From positions 1,054,001 through 1,118,000 of the forward strand of contig NZ_CP049916.1 of assembly GCF_011578285.1 (NCBI RefSeq): a stretch of DNA of 64,000 nt, given 5' to 3'. Within the stretch, counting starts at the first letter, position 1. The number at the start of each line of letters is the position of its first letter. Of the stretch, positions 54,489 through 64,000 are shown in pieces. The position numbers and the translations under genes were made by a program. The DNA comes from Acinetobacter lanii (lineage in GTDB: Bacteria > Pseudomonadota > Gammaproteobacteria > Pseudomonadales > Moraxellaceae). Below the pieces are notes generated by a model that saw nothing but the letters and a program-made list of their open reading frames with translations, made no database searches and was not told where the DNA came from.

Positions 54489-55400
54489 ATGCTAAAAGCC
54501 CAACTTCGACAATGGATGGCAAAACGGTTTAGTTTGACATCGAGTAAGCAACTGAAACAACGAGATATCCTGATTTTTATTTATCAGCAAGGCTATCTGT
54601 ATTTGGTGTTGATTTTGATTACCTTTATCGCAGGAATCAACTATGCCAATAACCTGATTTTAGGCTTTTGCTTTTTGATCAGTGCGCTGTTGTGTATCAG
54701 TTTTTATTTAACCTTTAAACAACTTCATCAGTTGGAGATTGAATTTATTTTGCCGGAAGTTGGGCGGGTTAATAACAGTTTTATCCTTCAAGTCTATTTA
54801 AAACAAGCCACTCCACAACAGCGCTATCTGTATTTAAAAGTAAATGATGAAATTCAGCCGATTTTATTTCAAGACACGCAACTAAAAATAGAACTGAGCT
54901 TAAAAGCTATGACCCGTGGAGCAATGCAGATTCCGCCGATTCAATTGTATTCGACTTATCCATTGGGCTTAGTACGTGCATGGAGCTATTTTTATCTGTC
55001 TGAGCCGCTATGGATTGCTCCAGAAGCAAAACATTTTCAAAATAATGTTCAAGCGACTTCGAGTTTGGGTGAACCGGATTTTGATGAATTTCGAGAGCTT
55101 CGCAATTATCAAGCCGGGGATTCTTTACACGCCGTGTCATGGAAGCAAGCTGCCCGTGGGCAGGGCTTATACGTAAAACAATTTGAAGATCAGAAAGATG
55201 CCAATGTGATCACTATTGATTATGCGCATATGCCCACTACCAACCATGAAGAAAAACTCAGTTTAATGATGGGTTTGGTCGATGAGTGTGAGCAACAGCA
55301 AATTCGCTATCGATTGATTTTAAATCAGCACTTTTTAGAACAATCAGTAGGCACACAACAGTATTTAAAAGCACAATTCGTTTTGGCACAGGCGGATTAA
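54489..55400 (+). CDS. DUF58-domain membrane protein
   Basis: A 303-residue protein with two N-terminal transmembrane helices (about 26-70, YLVLILITFIAGINYANNLI and the following helix) and a cytoplasmic DUF58 / vWA-like domain whose core reads DFDEFRELRNYQAGDSLHAV and WKQAARGQGLYVKQFED. It is regularly the middle partner of moxR and a TgpA-like transglutaminase. I chose the ATG at 54489; AGGA lies about 13 bases before it. The molecular task is unknown. The next gene begins 2 bases downstream. Confidence 0.85.
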   Translation: MLKAQLRQWMAKRFSLTSSKQLKQRDILIFIYQQGYLYLVLILITFIAGINYANNLILGFCFLISALLCISFYLTFKQLHQLEIEFILPEVGRVNNSFILQVYLKQATPQQRYLYLKVNDEIQPILFQDTQLKIELSLKAMTRGAMQIPPIQLYSTYPLGLVRAWSYFYLSEPLWIAPEAKHFQNNVQATSSLGEPDFDEFRELRNYQAGDSLHAVSWKQAARGQGLYVKQFEDQKDANVITIDYAHMPTTNHEEKLSLMMGLVDECEQQQIRYRLILNQHFLEQSVGTQQYLKAQFVLAQAD

Positions 55401-55401
55401 C

Positions 55402-57435
55402 ATGGAAAAGTCCGTTCAATTGCCTGTGTTATTAAGTTTAAGTCTGATTCTGATTGCACAAGCGGCATTTTCACCGCTATTTTTAACGGTTATTTTTGTG
55501 TGGATGCTGCTGACCACCTTTCAGCATTTCAGAACATTGAAAGTTCAGCCCGATCATCAGGTGTCAAGAGTCCTTAAATTGGTCTTGGTCTTCTTGGCGT
55601 TATTGAGTATTTATTTCAGTTATCGCAGTTTTATTGGGGTAGAGGCTGGCACGGCATTTTTAGCGGTGTTTTTATTTGCTAAAGCTTTAGAGCTTAAATC
55701 TAAACGTGATCTGATTATTCTGTTTAATTTTGCCTTATTTGTTAGTGCGAGTTTATTTCTTTATAGCCAATCGATCTGGATGGCGATACTGGTCATCGCT
55801 TGTCTGATCAGTTGTTTATTTGGCTTGTATCGAGTGCAAACTGTTGATTTTGAATCAACTCAACCCTCGATGGTTTCAGCTTTAAAGACTGATTTAAAGC
55901 ATATTTTAAAATTGATTGGCTTGGCGATTCCATTCTTTGTGCTGCTGTTTATGTTTTTTCCACGCTTTCCACCGCTTTGGCATATTCCATTGGCGAGTGA
56001 TCAGGCAGTGACCGGCATCAGTGACCGTATGTCACCGGGGGATATTGCAGAGTTGTCACAGTCATCGGAATTGGCATTTCGGGTACTGATTGATTTAAAA
56101 AAACTGCCGTCACAACAATCGCTGTATTGGCGTGCAATGGTATTAGATCGCTATGACGGTCAAACGTGGACGGCACATGAGGTGAATCAAAATTTAAAGC
56201 ATTTCAATCAAAAAATTGATTTAAGTCAAGCGGTTGAATATCAGTATTTGCCTGCTGAGATGCGCCAGCCTTGGGTGATGGCTTTGGAAAAATCGATACC
56301 CAATGAGCGCCGTTTAAGTCTGCATCAAGATGGTTCTATTCGCTTAAATCGTTTGGTGCAGTCCAATCAGCCAATTGCATTAACATGGCTAGGCGCACAG
56401 AAACAAGCGCAGATCAGAGACGCTGTTTTGCATCCACAGCAATATCAAGCCTTGGCCAGCTTTCCTGCACAGCTTGATCCTCAAGCACAGCAGCTGGCAC
56501 GTCAGTTATTTGAAAAAAGTGAGTATGATCCTGAGCGTTATATTAAAAATGTGATTGATTGGTATCGTGCCCATGATTTTGTCTATAGCTTAAAACCCGG
56601 TGTGCTGGGGCAGCATCGAATTGATGAGTTTTTATTTAAAAGCAAACAAGGTTTTTGTGAGCATTATGCATCGAGTTTCGTGTTACTGATGCGTTATGTT
56701 GGTATACCGGCAAGGGTGGTGGTGGGCTATCAAGGGGGACAGGCTGCACCGGATGGTCAAAGTTGGGAGGTGCGTCAACTCGATGCACATGCATGGACTG
56801 AAGTTTGGCTGAATGGGGCATGGCAACGAATCGATCCCACGGCGGTGATTGCACCCCAACGACTCGATCTGGGCATGCAAAACTACATTTCCAATGATCA
56901 AGCGGTACTGGGAGATACTCAGTTTTCGGCACTGAAATATCAACATTATGCCTTGCTGAAAAACTTGAGAATTTGGAGTGACTATGCCAGTTTTCAATGG
57001 CAAAACAAAGTGGTCGGTTATGATTCAGCACGGCAACATCAGTGGTTAAGAAGACTTGGCTTGGATTCTTCTTACGCTTATGGATTATTGATCATGGGTG
57101 GGTTAATGCTGATCGGGGTGTTATACGCACTAATGATTCAATATCGTCGTCATTGCAAGACCACAGAATTGGATAAAATCATGGCTCGGTTTAGCAAGCA
57201 ATTGGATGTAGATCAGCACAAAAAATCTTATGAGACTTTTCAGCAATGGATAACACGGTTGTCATCCAATCAGGCAATGGATGCGCAAGCACAACAGATT
57301 ATTCAGTATTATCAAAAAATAGTCTATTTAGATCAAAAAGATAAATCCACTGTAAAAACATTGGATGATTTGCTTAAAGATTATGCAATTGTGTTGAAAG
57401 TGCAGAAAAAAACTTGTCAGCAAATCGAAAAATGA
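55402..57435 (+). CDS. TgpA-like membrane transglutaminase
   Basis: A 677-residue protein with about five N-terminal transmembrane helices (first ~200 residues), a periplasmic transglutaminase-like domain and a C-terminal membrane segment (about 555-580, YGLLIMGGLMLIGVLYALMI). The catalytic triad is Cys419 (QGFCEHYAS), His463 (DAHAWTEVW) and Asp478 (WQRIDPTA). In Pseudomonas aeruginosa TgpA is essential and acts in the periplasm. It starts 2 bases after the DUF58 gene; the three genes look cotranscribed. Confidence 0.9.
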   Translation: MEKSVQLPVLLSLSLILIAQAAFSPLFLTVIFVWMLLTTFQHFRTLKVQPDHQVSRVLKLVLVFLALLSIYFSYRSFIGVEAGTAFLAVFLFAKALELKSKRDLIILFNFALFVSASLFLYSQSIWMAILVIACLISCLFGLYRVQTVDFESTQPSMVSALKTDLKHILKLIGLAIPFFVLLFMFFPRFPPLWHIPLASDQAVTGISDRMSPGDIAELSQSSELAFRVLIDLKKLPSQQSLYWRAMVLDRYDGQTWTAHEVNQNLKHFNQKIDLSQAVEYQYLPAEMRQPWVMALEKSIPNERRLSLHQDGSIRLNRLVQSNQPIALTWLGAQKQAQIRDAVLHPQQYQALASFPAQLDPQAQQLARQLFEKSEYDPERYIKNVIDWYRAHDFVYSLKPGVLGQHRIDEFLFKSKQGFCEHYASSFVLLMRYVGIPARVVVGYQGGQAAPDGQSWEVRQLDAHAWTEVWLNGAWQRIDPTAVIAPQRLDLGMQNYISNDQAVLGDTQFSALKYQHYALLKNLRIWSDYASFQWQNKVVGYDSARQHQWLRRLGLDSSYAYGLLIMGGLMLIGVLYALMIQYRRHCKTTELDKIMARFSKQLDVDQHKKSYETFQQWITRLSSNQAMDAQAQQIIQYYQKIVYLDQKDKSTVKTLDDLLKDYAIVLKVQKKTCQQIEK

Positions 57436-57454
57436 ATATGATCGCTGTCATTCT

Positions 57455-57531
<77 letters not shown>

Positions 57532-57540
57532 AAATTTGAA

Positions 57541-57567
57541 AACCTCCTTCTTTAAGGAGGTTTTTTT
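57541..57567 (+). terminator. Terminator after tRNA-Val
   Basis: AACCTCCTT and AAGGAGGTT arms around CTTT, then TTTTT. Confidence 0.85.
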
Positions 57568-58009
57568 ATGCCTTATTGAAAGTAAGGGGGGAATTAGGCA
57601 ATTGCATTTGTGTTTAATACATTCTCTCAAGTTGAGATTGATCTCACTCTTCATTTACGAGTAATCAAATAGAAGTAATCAAAATAAAATGATTTGAATG
57701 CATAAATCCAATAAATTATGACATGATTTGAGAATTGATATCGAGCAAAAGTCCATCACAGTTTTGCTCCATTTATGTTGTTTTTATTTATGTATTTATC
57801 TAAGTTAATCGTTAAAAAATATCAAAAAATACTACTATCAATTTTAAAAATAACGAAATTTAGCTACGAATATAGCACTATAGAACAACGATGTTGACTG
57901 AGCTGTCTTGAGAGCGGATACTTTGACTGTTTTATTTAAGCAATCGGTTCGTAGGGGTTGAGTCATGAGCTTGGCCCTCAAAAACACAATCTAAAGCAAG
58001 GGGCTATAT
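57568..58009. other. Intergenic region upstream of icd
   Basis: About 440 AT-rich bases with no gene. It contains the candidate icd promoter at 57894-57922. An AGGGGC site lies shortly before the ATG at 58010. Between 57570 and 57890 I see nothing recognisable. Confidence 0.55.
57894..57922 (+). promoter_or_regulatory. Candidate sigma-70 promoter of icd
   Basis: TTGACT (57894-57899, 5 of 6) and GATACT (57917-57922, 4 of 6) are spaced by exactly 17 bases. It would give a leader of about 80 bases. Confidence 0.45.
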
Positions 58010-60247
58010 ATGGCTGGTGGAAAGTCAACAATCATCTACACACTGACCGACGAGGCGCCACTGTTGGCGACTTACTCGCTACTGCCTATCATTGAGACCT
58101 TTACTAAGCCGGCTGGCGTTGAGATCGTAAAAAAAGATATCTCTGTAGCCGTACGTGTACTTGCAGAATTCGCAGACTGCTTAAGCGAAGAGCAAAAGGT
58201 ACCTGACAACCTTGCAGAGCTAGGTCGTCTTACTCAAGATCCAAACACCAATATTATTAAACTTCCTAATATTAGTGCGTCTGTTGGCCAATTAACGGCA
58301 TGTATTAAAGAACTTCAGTCTAAAGGTTATGCAATCCCGGATTATCCAGAAAATCCACAGACTGAAGAAGAAAAAGCAATTAAAGCGCGTTACAGCAAAT
58401 GTTTAGGTTCTGCTGTGAACCCTGTATTACGTGAAGGTAACTCTGACCGTCGTGCGCCTACGGCAGTAAAAAACAACGTGAAGAAAAATCCACACTCTAT
58501 GGGTGAATGGAAACAATGGTCACAAACTCACGTTTCTCACATGGATGAAGGTGACTTCTACCACGGTGAAAAATCGATGACTTTGGATCGTGCACGTAAC
58601 GTGAAAATGGAATTGATCACCAAGTCTGGTGAAACCATCGTTCTTAAGCCAAAAGTTGCGCTTCAAGACGGTGAAATCATCGACTCAATGTTCATGAGCA
58701 AAAAAGCGCTTTGCGACTTCTATGAAAAAGAACTCGATGACTGTAAAGAAGCGGGCATTTTGTTCTCTTTACACGTAAAAGCGACCATGATGAAAGTTTC
58801 ACACCCGATCGTATTCGGTCACTGTGTGAAAATTTACTACAAAGAAGCGTTTGAAAAACACGCTAAATTGTTTGAAGAACTTGGCATTAACGTAAACAAC
58901 GGTATGTCTGGTCTTTACGAAAAAATTGAGACTTTACCAACGTCTCAACGTGAAGAAATTATCCGTGATTTACATGCATGTCAAGAACACCGTCCAGCAC
59001 TTGCGATGGTGGATTCTGCAAAAGGCATTACTAACTTCCATTCACCAAACGACGTGATTGTAGATGCTTCTATGCCTGCAATGATTCGTGGTGGCGGTAA
59101 AATGTGGGGTGCTGACGGCAAACCTTACGACTGTAAAGCTGTAATGCCTGAGTCTACATTCGCGCGTATTTACCAAGAAATGATCAATTTCTGTAAATGG
59201 AATGGTAACTTTGATCCGAAAACCATGGGTACTGTGCCTAACGTTGGTTTGATGGCTCAAAAAGCTGAAGAATACGGTTCACACGACAAAACGTTTGAAA
59301 TCGCTGAAGCGGGTGTTGCGAACATTACAGATATCGACACTGGCGAAGTGTTAATGTCTCAAAATGTTGAAGAAGGCGATATCTGGCGTATGTGTCAGGT
59401 GAAAGACGCGCCGATTCAAGATTGGGTGAAACTTGCGGTAACACGTGCACGTAACTCTGGTATGCCAGCAATCTTCTGGTTAGACCCGTACCGTCCGCAC
59501 GAAAATGAAGTGATCAAGAAAGTTGAAAAATACTTGAAAGATCATGACACCACTGGTTTAGACATTCAAATTATGTCTCAAGTACGTGCAATGCGTTATA
59601 CGCTTGAACGTGTTGCGCGTGGTCTAGATACCATTTCTGTTACCGGTAACATCTTACGTGACTACCTCACAGACTTGTTCCCAATCATGGAATTGGGTAC
59701 TTCTGCGAAAATGTTATCGATCGTTCCGTTAATGGCGGGCGGTGGTATGTACGAAACAGGTGCGGGTGGTTCAGCGCCTAAGCACGTACAACAGCTTGTT
59801 GAAGAAAACCACTTACGTTGGGATTCTTTAGGTGAGTTCTTGGCATTGGCTGTTTCTTTAGAAGAAATGGGCATTAAAGAAGACAATGCTCGTACTAAAC
59901 TTCTTGCGAAGACTTTAGATACAGCAACAGGTAAAGTCTTAGACAACGACAAATCTCCATCACGCCGTACAGGTGAGTTGGATAACCGTGGTAGCCACTT
60001 CTACCTAGCTAAATTCTGGGCTGAAGAACTTGCGAACCAAGATCAAGACGCTGAGCTTAAAGCTAAATTTGCACCGCTTGCGAAAACGCTTGCTGACAAC
60101 GAAGAAAAAATCGTTGCTGAGCTTGCGGCAGTTCAAGGTCAACCAGCGGATATCGGTGGTTACTACGCTGTAGATCAAGACAAAGTCAATGCAGTGATGC
60201 GTCCAAGTGCAACTTTGAATGCTGCTTTGGCTAGCTTCACTGCTTAA
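58010..60247 (+). CDS. icd: NADP-dependent isocitrate dehydrogenase, monomeric type
   Basis: A 745-residue single-chain isocitrate dehydrogenase of the TCA cycle, unrelated in size to the usual 416-residue dimer. It starts [20 protein letters not shown]. Substrate- and metal-binding residues of the class lie in [33 protein letters not shown] and [20 protein letters not shown]. Codon use is biased as for a high-expression gene. This enzyme type is common in Acinetobacter and some other gammaproteobacteria. A terminator follows at 60302-60332. Confidence 0.96.
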   Translation: MAGGKSTIIYTLTDEAPLLATYSLLPIIETFTKPAGVEIVKKDISVAVRVLAEFADCLSEEQKVPDNLAELGRLTQDPNTNIIKLPNISASVGQLTACIKELQSKGYAIPDYPENPQTEEEKAIKARYSKCLGSAVNPVLREGNSDRRAPTAVKNNVKKNPHSMGEWKQWSQTHVSHMDEGDFYHGEKSMTLDRARNVKMELITKSGETIVLKPKVALQDGEIIDSMFMSKKALCDFYEKELDDCKEAGILFSLHVKATMMKVSHPIVFGHCVKIYYKEAFEKHAKLFEELGINVNNGMSGLYEKIETLPTSQREEIIRDLHACQEHRPALAMVDSAKGITNFHSPNDVIVDASMPAMIRGGGKMWGADGKPYDCKAVMPESTFARIYQEMINFCKWNGNFDPKTMGTVPNVGLMAQKAEEYGSHDKTFEIAEAGVANITDIDTGEVLMSQNVEEGDIWRMCQVKDAPIQDWVKLAVTRARNSGMPAIFWLDPYRPHENEVIKKVEKYLKDHDTTGLDIQIMSQVRAMRYTLERVARGLDTISVTGNILRDYLTDLFPIMELGTSAKMLSIVPLMAGGGMYETGAGGSAPKHVQQLVEENHLRWDSLGEFLALAVSLEEMGIKEDNARTKLLAKTLDTATGKVLDNDKSPSRRTGELDNRGSHFYLAKFWAEELANQDQDAELKAKFAPLAKTLADNEEKIVAELAAVQGQPADIGGYYAVDQDKVNAVMRPSATLNAALASFTA

Positions 60248-60301
60248 TCTTGTACGCTACTGATATGAATTTCAATTTAATGTGATCATGTCAGTAAAGT
60301 G

Positions 60302-60332
60302 AAAAAGCCGATGCAATTGCATCGGCTTTTTT
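60302..60332. terminator. Terminator after icd
   Basis: AAGCCGATGCAATTGCATCGGCTT is fully palindromic and flanked by A and T runs; works on either strand. Confidence 0.9.
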
Positions 60333-60418
60333 TATTGAATATGTATTTGATTAAAATAAAGTATTTCTACAACGCTAAACCTCTACTCATTCAATATACT
60401 GTATTTAAATGCAGGCTA

Positions 60419-61828
60419 TTAAGTGCCTGCTTTCAAACCTAGAAAATGAGCCACTTTTGGAATGCGTGAAAGCACCATTTTTTCCCAGACTATAATAAAA
60501 ATCAAGGACAGTCCTAAAATGGGTAAAATCACCGCTAGTACCACGATGCTGAATTGCACAGTCCAACTGAGTTTGTTCGATAATACGATCGGTGGTGCAC
60601 CCAATATATGTGCAGGTTTGCGTCTAAACCACATTTCAAGCGCACTGGTACAAATCAAAATTAATGAAACGACCGTAATCACTCCAATTACAACATTCAA
60701 CCAACCAAAGAAACGACCTTCATGAATGGCAACGCCATAGCCAATGATACGGTCTAGAAGCAGTTGATCACTAAAGTGCTTTACTTGCACCACTTGAGCT
60801 TGCGTATTGAACACGACTTTTTCACGTAAGGTGCGGTTTTGAGATTGTGATTCAACCGTCCACGGTTGTTTCATACTGATAATTTCGGGTTTGACCAGCA
60901 CAGGGTAGGCAAGTTTAAAGCTTGGCGCTTGTGCCACCACTTGATCGAGTATGTTCATTTGAGTTGCATCAAGTGTGGTTGCATGCACCATGCCATGATG
61001 CGCTGCATGTTGATGTTTGTGTTGCTGCTTGGTTTCTTTAAACATTTTTTGTTGGTGTGCAGCTTCAGCTTTACTGCTACTGATCCATTCCTGTTGCACT
61101 TGGGTATAGCCTGTCCATTCACGGACATTTTTCAGCATGGTGCCCCAAGAGGCCGACCATGGTAGCCCTGAAATAATCAAAAACAAAACAATGATGGAAA
61201 TCCAAAAACCCAACACGCTATGCAAGTCTTTCCAAAAAGGGCGGTCTTTACGCTGAAAACGTGGGTAGAGCATACCTGCGGCTTTGAATTTTCCACCTTT
61301 GCCCAACCACATGAAGATGCCGGTAAGGATGAGTACGACTGTCCAACCTGCGGCAATTTGCATGATGTGTGAGCCAAGATCACCCAGCATAAACTCACCA
61401 TGTAAGGCAAAAATCTTGCGGGTAAATTCATCATTTTGATTGATGATTTTCATTACATCCAACGTTTCAGGATGCACATAGACTTTAATCACCTGATCAT
61501 TCACCGCCAAAATTACACGACCGGCTGCTTCTGAAGAGGGCGGCATTTCATAGGCTGAAAATACGGCATTGGGCACAGCATCCAAAGCTGCTTGGACTTG
61601 TTGTGAAGCAGGCTGAACCTGTTGAATACTTAAGTGGTCATAAGGGCGATCGTACCAAGCATCAATTTGGGGTTTAAATAAATAGATTAAGCCGGTACAC
61701 GACAGCCATAAAATAAAGGGTAAGCAAAATAACCCGGCATAGAAGTGCCAACGCCATACTGTGGTATAGGCTAAGCCCGATTGATGTTTTGACTGCTTGT
61801 TAGACGTAGCGTCGGATATAACTGACAT
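60419..61828 (-). CDS. PepSY-domain membrane protein, probable ferric-siderophore reductase
   Basis: A 469-residue inner-membrane protein with four predicted helices: about 28-50 (WHFYAGLFCLPFILWLSCTG), about 155-178, about 205-230 and two near the C-terminus. It has the PepSY-associated TM core, with repeated HxxxH/HxE-like patterns (AHHGMVHA, HEGRFFG). Such proteins are often paired with TonB-dependent receptors and can reduce ferric siderophores in the periplasm. It follows the TonB-dependent receptor gene by 78 bases on the same strand, consistent with an iron-uptake unit. No Fur box was located in the sequence available. Confidence 0.8.
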   Translation of the reverse strand: MSVISDATSNKQSKHQSGLAYTTVWRWHFYAGLFCLPFILWLSCTGLIYLFKPQIDAWYDRPYDHLSIQQVQPASQQVQAALDAVPNAVFSAYEMPPSSEAAGRVILAVNDQVIKVYVHPETLDVMKIINQNDEFTRKIFALHGEFMLGDLGSHIMQIAAGWTVVLILTGIFMWLGKGGKFKAAGMLYPRFQRKDRPFWKDLHSVLGFWISIIVLFLIISGLPWSASWGTMLKNVREWTGYTQVQQEWISSSKAEAAHQQKMFKETKQQHKHQHAAHHGMVHATTLDATQMNILDQVVAQAPSFKLAYPVLVKPEIISMKQPWTVESQSQNRTLREKVVFNTQAQVVQVKHFSDQLLLDRIIGYGVAIHEGRFFGWLNVVIGVITVVSLILICTSALEMWFRRKPAHILGAPPIVLSNKLSWTVQFSIVVLAVILPILGLSLIFIIVWEKMVLSRIPKVAHFLGLKAGT

Positions 61829-61906
61829 AGTGTTCTCACATCAACCCAACCTACCTCATCGTAGATTTGAGTAGGAGGGGGTGATATTGATCAGATCTAA
61901 TGACCT

Positions 61907-64000
61907 TTAAAAATGATATTTTGCGCCAAAAGTGAAATTGAACGGCATCGCATAGGATGGAATGGTGGATGTATTGAGATCACCATTGGTGTTGTGGCTG
62001 AAGCCTTGATCATAGTAATCACGTGCAAACAAATTCTGCGCAATCGCATACAGTTGAAGTTTAGGCGAGGCTTGATAGTTGACACTAACATCTGCAGTGA
62101 ATGCACCATCATTGCGTTGTAAGTGTGACGTATCATTCCAATAACTGGCAAAATCACGCAGTTGAACATTCAAATTCAATTTATCTGTGGCTTTCCAAGA
62201 TGCACCTAAGGTAGCATTCCAAGTGGGAATTTGACCGAGTTGTTGACCTGTTGGACTGACTTTACTTCGGGTAAGCTCAGATTGAGTATAGGTGTAGCCT
62301 GCATTAAGATTGATACGATCTGTAACTTGCCAATCTGCCATCAATTCAAAGCCTTGCATTTTTGCATCACCCGCATTGATATATTGGCGCAGATTGCTTG
62401 CCGCAGAGACCTCAGTGCGACAGTATTGGTTTGACGGATCACAGCCATTTTGCACAATGGCATAGTCAATATAATCTTTGACTTTGTTATAGAAATAAGT
62501 GCCTGAGAAATTGAACTGATTGTGATTGAAATCAAAACCTAATTCAGCGCCTTTGTTGGTCTGTGATTTTAAATCGGTATTCGGAACGGTGTAGTTATTG
62601 CCACCAATGAAACTACGGTACATTTGATTGAGACCGGGTGCTGAGAAGTTTTTATACACTGCACCTCGAACATCAAAACTGTCCATTGCATGATATTTAA
62701 ACCCTAAACGTGGACTAAAATGGTTTTCATCTTGATCAGGTAGAGGGTTGTTAATCTCGCTTTGACCGTATTGACCAAAGGTTTTGGCTTTAGAGGCTTG
62801 CCAAAAATCTTCACGTAAGCCCAAAGTAATATCAAGCGGGATGCTGTCAGCACGGTAAAGGGCTTGAGCGAAAATGCCATAAAACTGATGGGTCGCTTCA
62901 GCCGTTATATCACCTAAATGACCTGAAGCATTGAAAATATGCAAAGGATCTTTGACATCAATCTGGCGGTAATCCACTCCGAATTTAATGTCATGCAGAT
63001 TTTTCCAATCGGTTGAGGTGCTGAGTGAGCCGCCAAAACTATCGTATTGCGCTTTTTCTTTTTGACTGATGTTTGAAATGCCATTGAAAGGCGTTGCAAG
63101 GGTGTAACCAGCATTAGATACATTTTGGGTTTGCATTTCATTGTACTGATACCAACCCACACTATGTAAATCCCAAGTATTAGAAAGTGCAGTTTTCCCG
63201 CTATAGGCGATGCGATAACTGTCCCATTGGTTCTCTGCTTGCGCATACTGCAAACCGTTTTCTTGGGTTTGGCTGGATTGCAATGCTAAAGCATATTCAT
63301 CGCGTTCCCGTGGGGTATAAACGGCTTTGATATTAAAGGTATCAACTTGAGTTTGGGTTTTGCTCATTTCAGGGTGACGATACTTTTTCGGCGTTTGCCA
63401 ATAGCCATCGGAATAACTACCGTCATAGCTGAAACCAATTTTCAGTTGGTCTGAAACCTCAAAACCTTGATTCACGCCATAAGTGCTGGTGTTGAAACTG
63501 CCATAACTGGCATAAACATCGGTCCCTGATTTTGGGGTGCGGGTGACGATATTAATCACACCGCCCATCGCCATATTGCCCCACAAACTGGTTGCACCCC
63601 CGCCACGAATCACTTCAATGCGTTCCACTTGCTCTTTTGGAATCTGCGCCCAATTGATGGTTCTAAAGTAGGGATCATTGGCAGGAATACCATCCAAAAG
63701 CACCAAGGTTAAACCATTGGTAGAGGTACCGAAACCACGAATATTCAGCAATTGCCCCGTTGGATGAATCTGCGTTGATAGACGCGCAGGCGCAAACACG
63801 CCGGGAATTTTATTGATGATTTGATCAAGACTGGTCTGTGGCGCATTTTGAATTTGTTCATGTTGGATAATCGTGGTGCTCATATCCATATCTTTTAAAT
63901 CACTGCCACGACTGGCCATGACTGAAATCGACTCAAGTTGATTTAAAGATTTCACCGCAGATGGCTCTGAAGTTTCGGCTGCAAAAGCTGAATGACATGC
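61907..64000 (-). CDS. TonB-dependent outer-membrane receptor (5' end beyond window)
   Basis: At least 697 residues; the start lies to the right of the window. The visible beginning ends a signal peptide (HSAFA then AETSEP). The plug domain follows (QTSLDQIINKIPGVFAPARL, NIRGFGTSTNGLTLVLLDGI, VERIEVIRGGGATSLWGNMA). Then comes a 22-stranded barrel with alternating aromatic girdle residues, ending FTFGAKYHF, the C-terminal Phe typical of outer-membrane proteins. Probable siderophore or haem-type substrate, not determined. The next gene on this strand encodes a PepSY protein. Confidence 0.92.
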   Translation of the reverse strand, partial: ACHSAFAAETSEPSAVKSLNQLESISVMASRGSDLKDMDMSTTIIQHEQIQNAPQTSLDQIINKIPGVFAPARLSTQIHPTGQLLNIRGFGTSTNGLTLVLLDGIPANDPYFRTINWAQIPKEQVERIEVIRGGGATSLWGNMAMGGVINIVTRTPKSGTDVYASYGSFNTSTYGVNQGFEVSDQLKIGFSYDGSYSDGYWQTPKKYRHPEMSKTQTQVDTFNIKAVYTPRERDEYALALQSSQTQENGLQYAQAENQWDSYRIAYSGKTALSNTWDLHSVGWYQYNEMQTQNVSNAGYTLATPFNGISNISQKEKAQYDSFGGSLSTSTDWKNLHDIKFGVDYRQIDVKDPLHIFNASGHLGDITAEATHQFYGIFAQALYRADSIPLDITLGLREDFWQASKAKTFGQYGQSEINNPLPDQDENHFSPRLGFKYHAMDSFDVRGAVYKNFSAPGLNQMYRSFIGGNNYTVPNTDLKSQTNKGAELGFDFNHNQFNFSGTYFYNKVKDYIDYAIVQNGCDPSNQYCRTEVSAASNLRQYINAGDAKMQGFELMADWQVTDRINLNAGYTYTQSELTRSKVSPTGQQLGQIPTWNATLGASWKATDKLNLNVQLRDFASYWNDTSHLQRNDGAFTADVSVNYQASPKLQLYAIAQNLFARDYYDQGFSHNTNGDLNTSTIPSYAMPFNFTFGAKYHF

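Overview
The window is chromosomal DNA from a gammaproteobacterium of the family Moraxellaceae, almost certainly an Acinetobacter. Three things point there: AT-rich coding DNA, proteins that read as close relatives of Acinetobacter ones (GlyA, MnmA, SurE, DacC, EF-P, a LysR regulator), and a characteristic set of genes (a single-chain 745-residue NADP isocitrate dehydrogenase, an enlarged AmpG, a FimW/FimX pair next to epmB). I cannot name the species. It is mostly core genome: there is no complete insertion sequence, prophage, integrase, CRISPR array or rRNA operon.

Layout. 1-4700: end of a YadG-type ABC ATPase gene, tRNA-Arg(CCG), a CycA-type amino-acid permease, a hexapeptide acetyltransferase, a candidate small RNA, a small unknown gene and a MITE-like repeat. 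4700-8750: an unknown gene, a DEDDh exonuclease, a gene broken by one in-frame stop, glyA and rnk. 9480-12800: a sigma factor / membrane anti-sigma-like / DUF3106 operon, an rRNA-type methyltransferase and fbp. 13350-18540: pal, tolB, tolA, tolR, tolQ and ybgC, the complete Tol-Pal envelope system. 18870-24600: an AT-rich membrane-anchored orphan, ruvB-ruvA, a dGTPase-like gene, sohB and a frameshifted DUF2238 gene. 24725-28540: nudJ-mnmA-hflD-purB, in the order also found in E. coli. 28690-29670: two lineage-specific small genes. 29870-37520: gamma-carbonic anhydrase, dacC, two small secreted paralogues, surE, an NlpD-like lipoprotein, a LysR regulator, argD and grxD. 37610-44580: Lon-like protease, enlarged AmpG, gloA, an SBF-type transporter and rpmE. 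44680-50380: epmB and the FimW-like and FimX-like genes, divergent from efp. 50550-57530: cstA and its small partner gene, a wrecked panE, the MoxR/DUF58/transglutaminase module and tRNA-Val(GAC). 58010-64000: icd, a PepSY membrane protein and a TonB-dependent receptor that runs off the right edge.

How genes work together. Envelope upkeep is a recurring theme: Tol-Pal, the LytM lipoprotein, the DD-carboxypeptidase and AmpG all act on or around peptidoglycan. Translation quality is another: EF-P and its modifier EpmB, MnmA, and L31 with a structured leader. The epmB-fimW-fimX run joins a translation-factor modifier to c-di-GMP control of type IV pili. The PepSY protein and the TonB receptor form an apparent siderophore uptake and reduction pair.

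The most useful second-look items are the three broken genes (6129-6578, 23956-24589, 53109-53327), the candidate small RNA at 3771-3922, the MITE-like element at 4399-4597, AmpG with a roughly 200-residue insertion, a SohB lacking its membrane anchor, and the c-di-GMP/type IV pilus pair. I found no convincing wholly new multi-gene system. The best candidates for undescribed biology are the unknown small genes and the small RNA.
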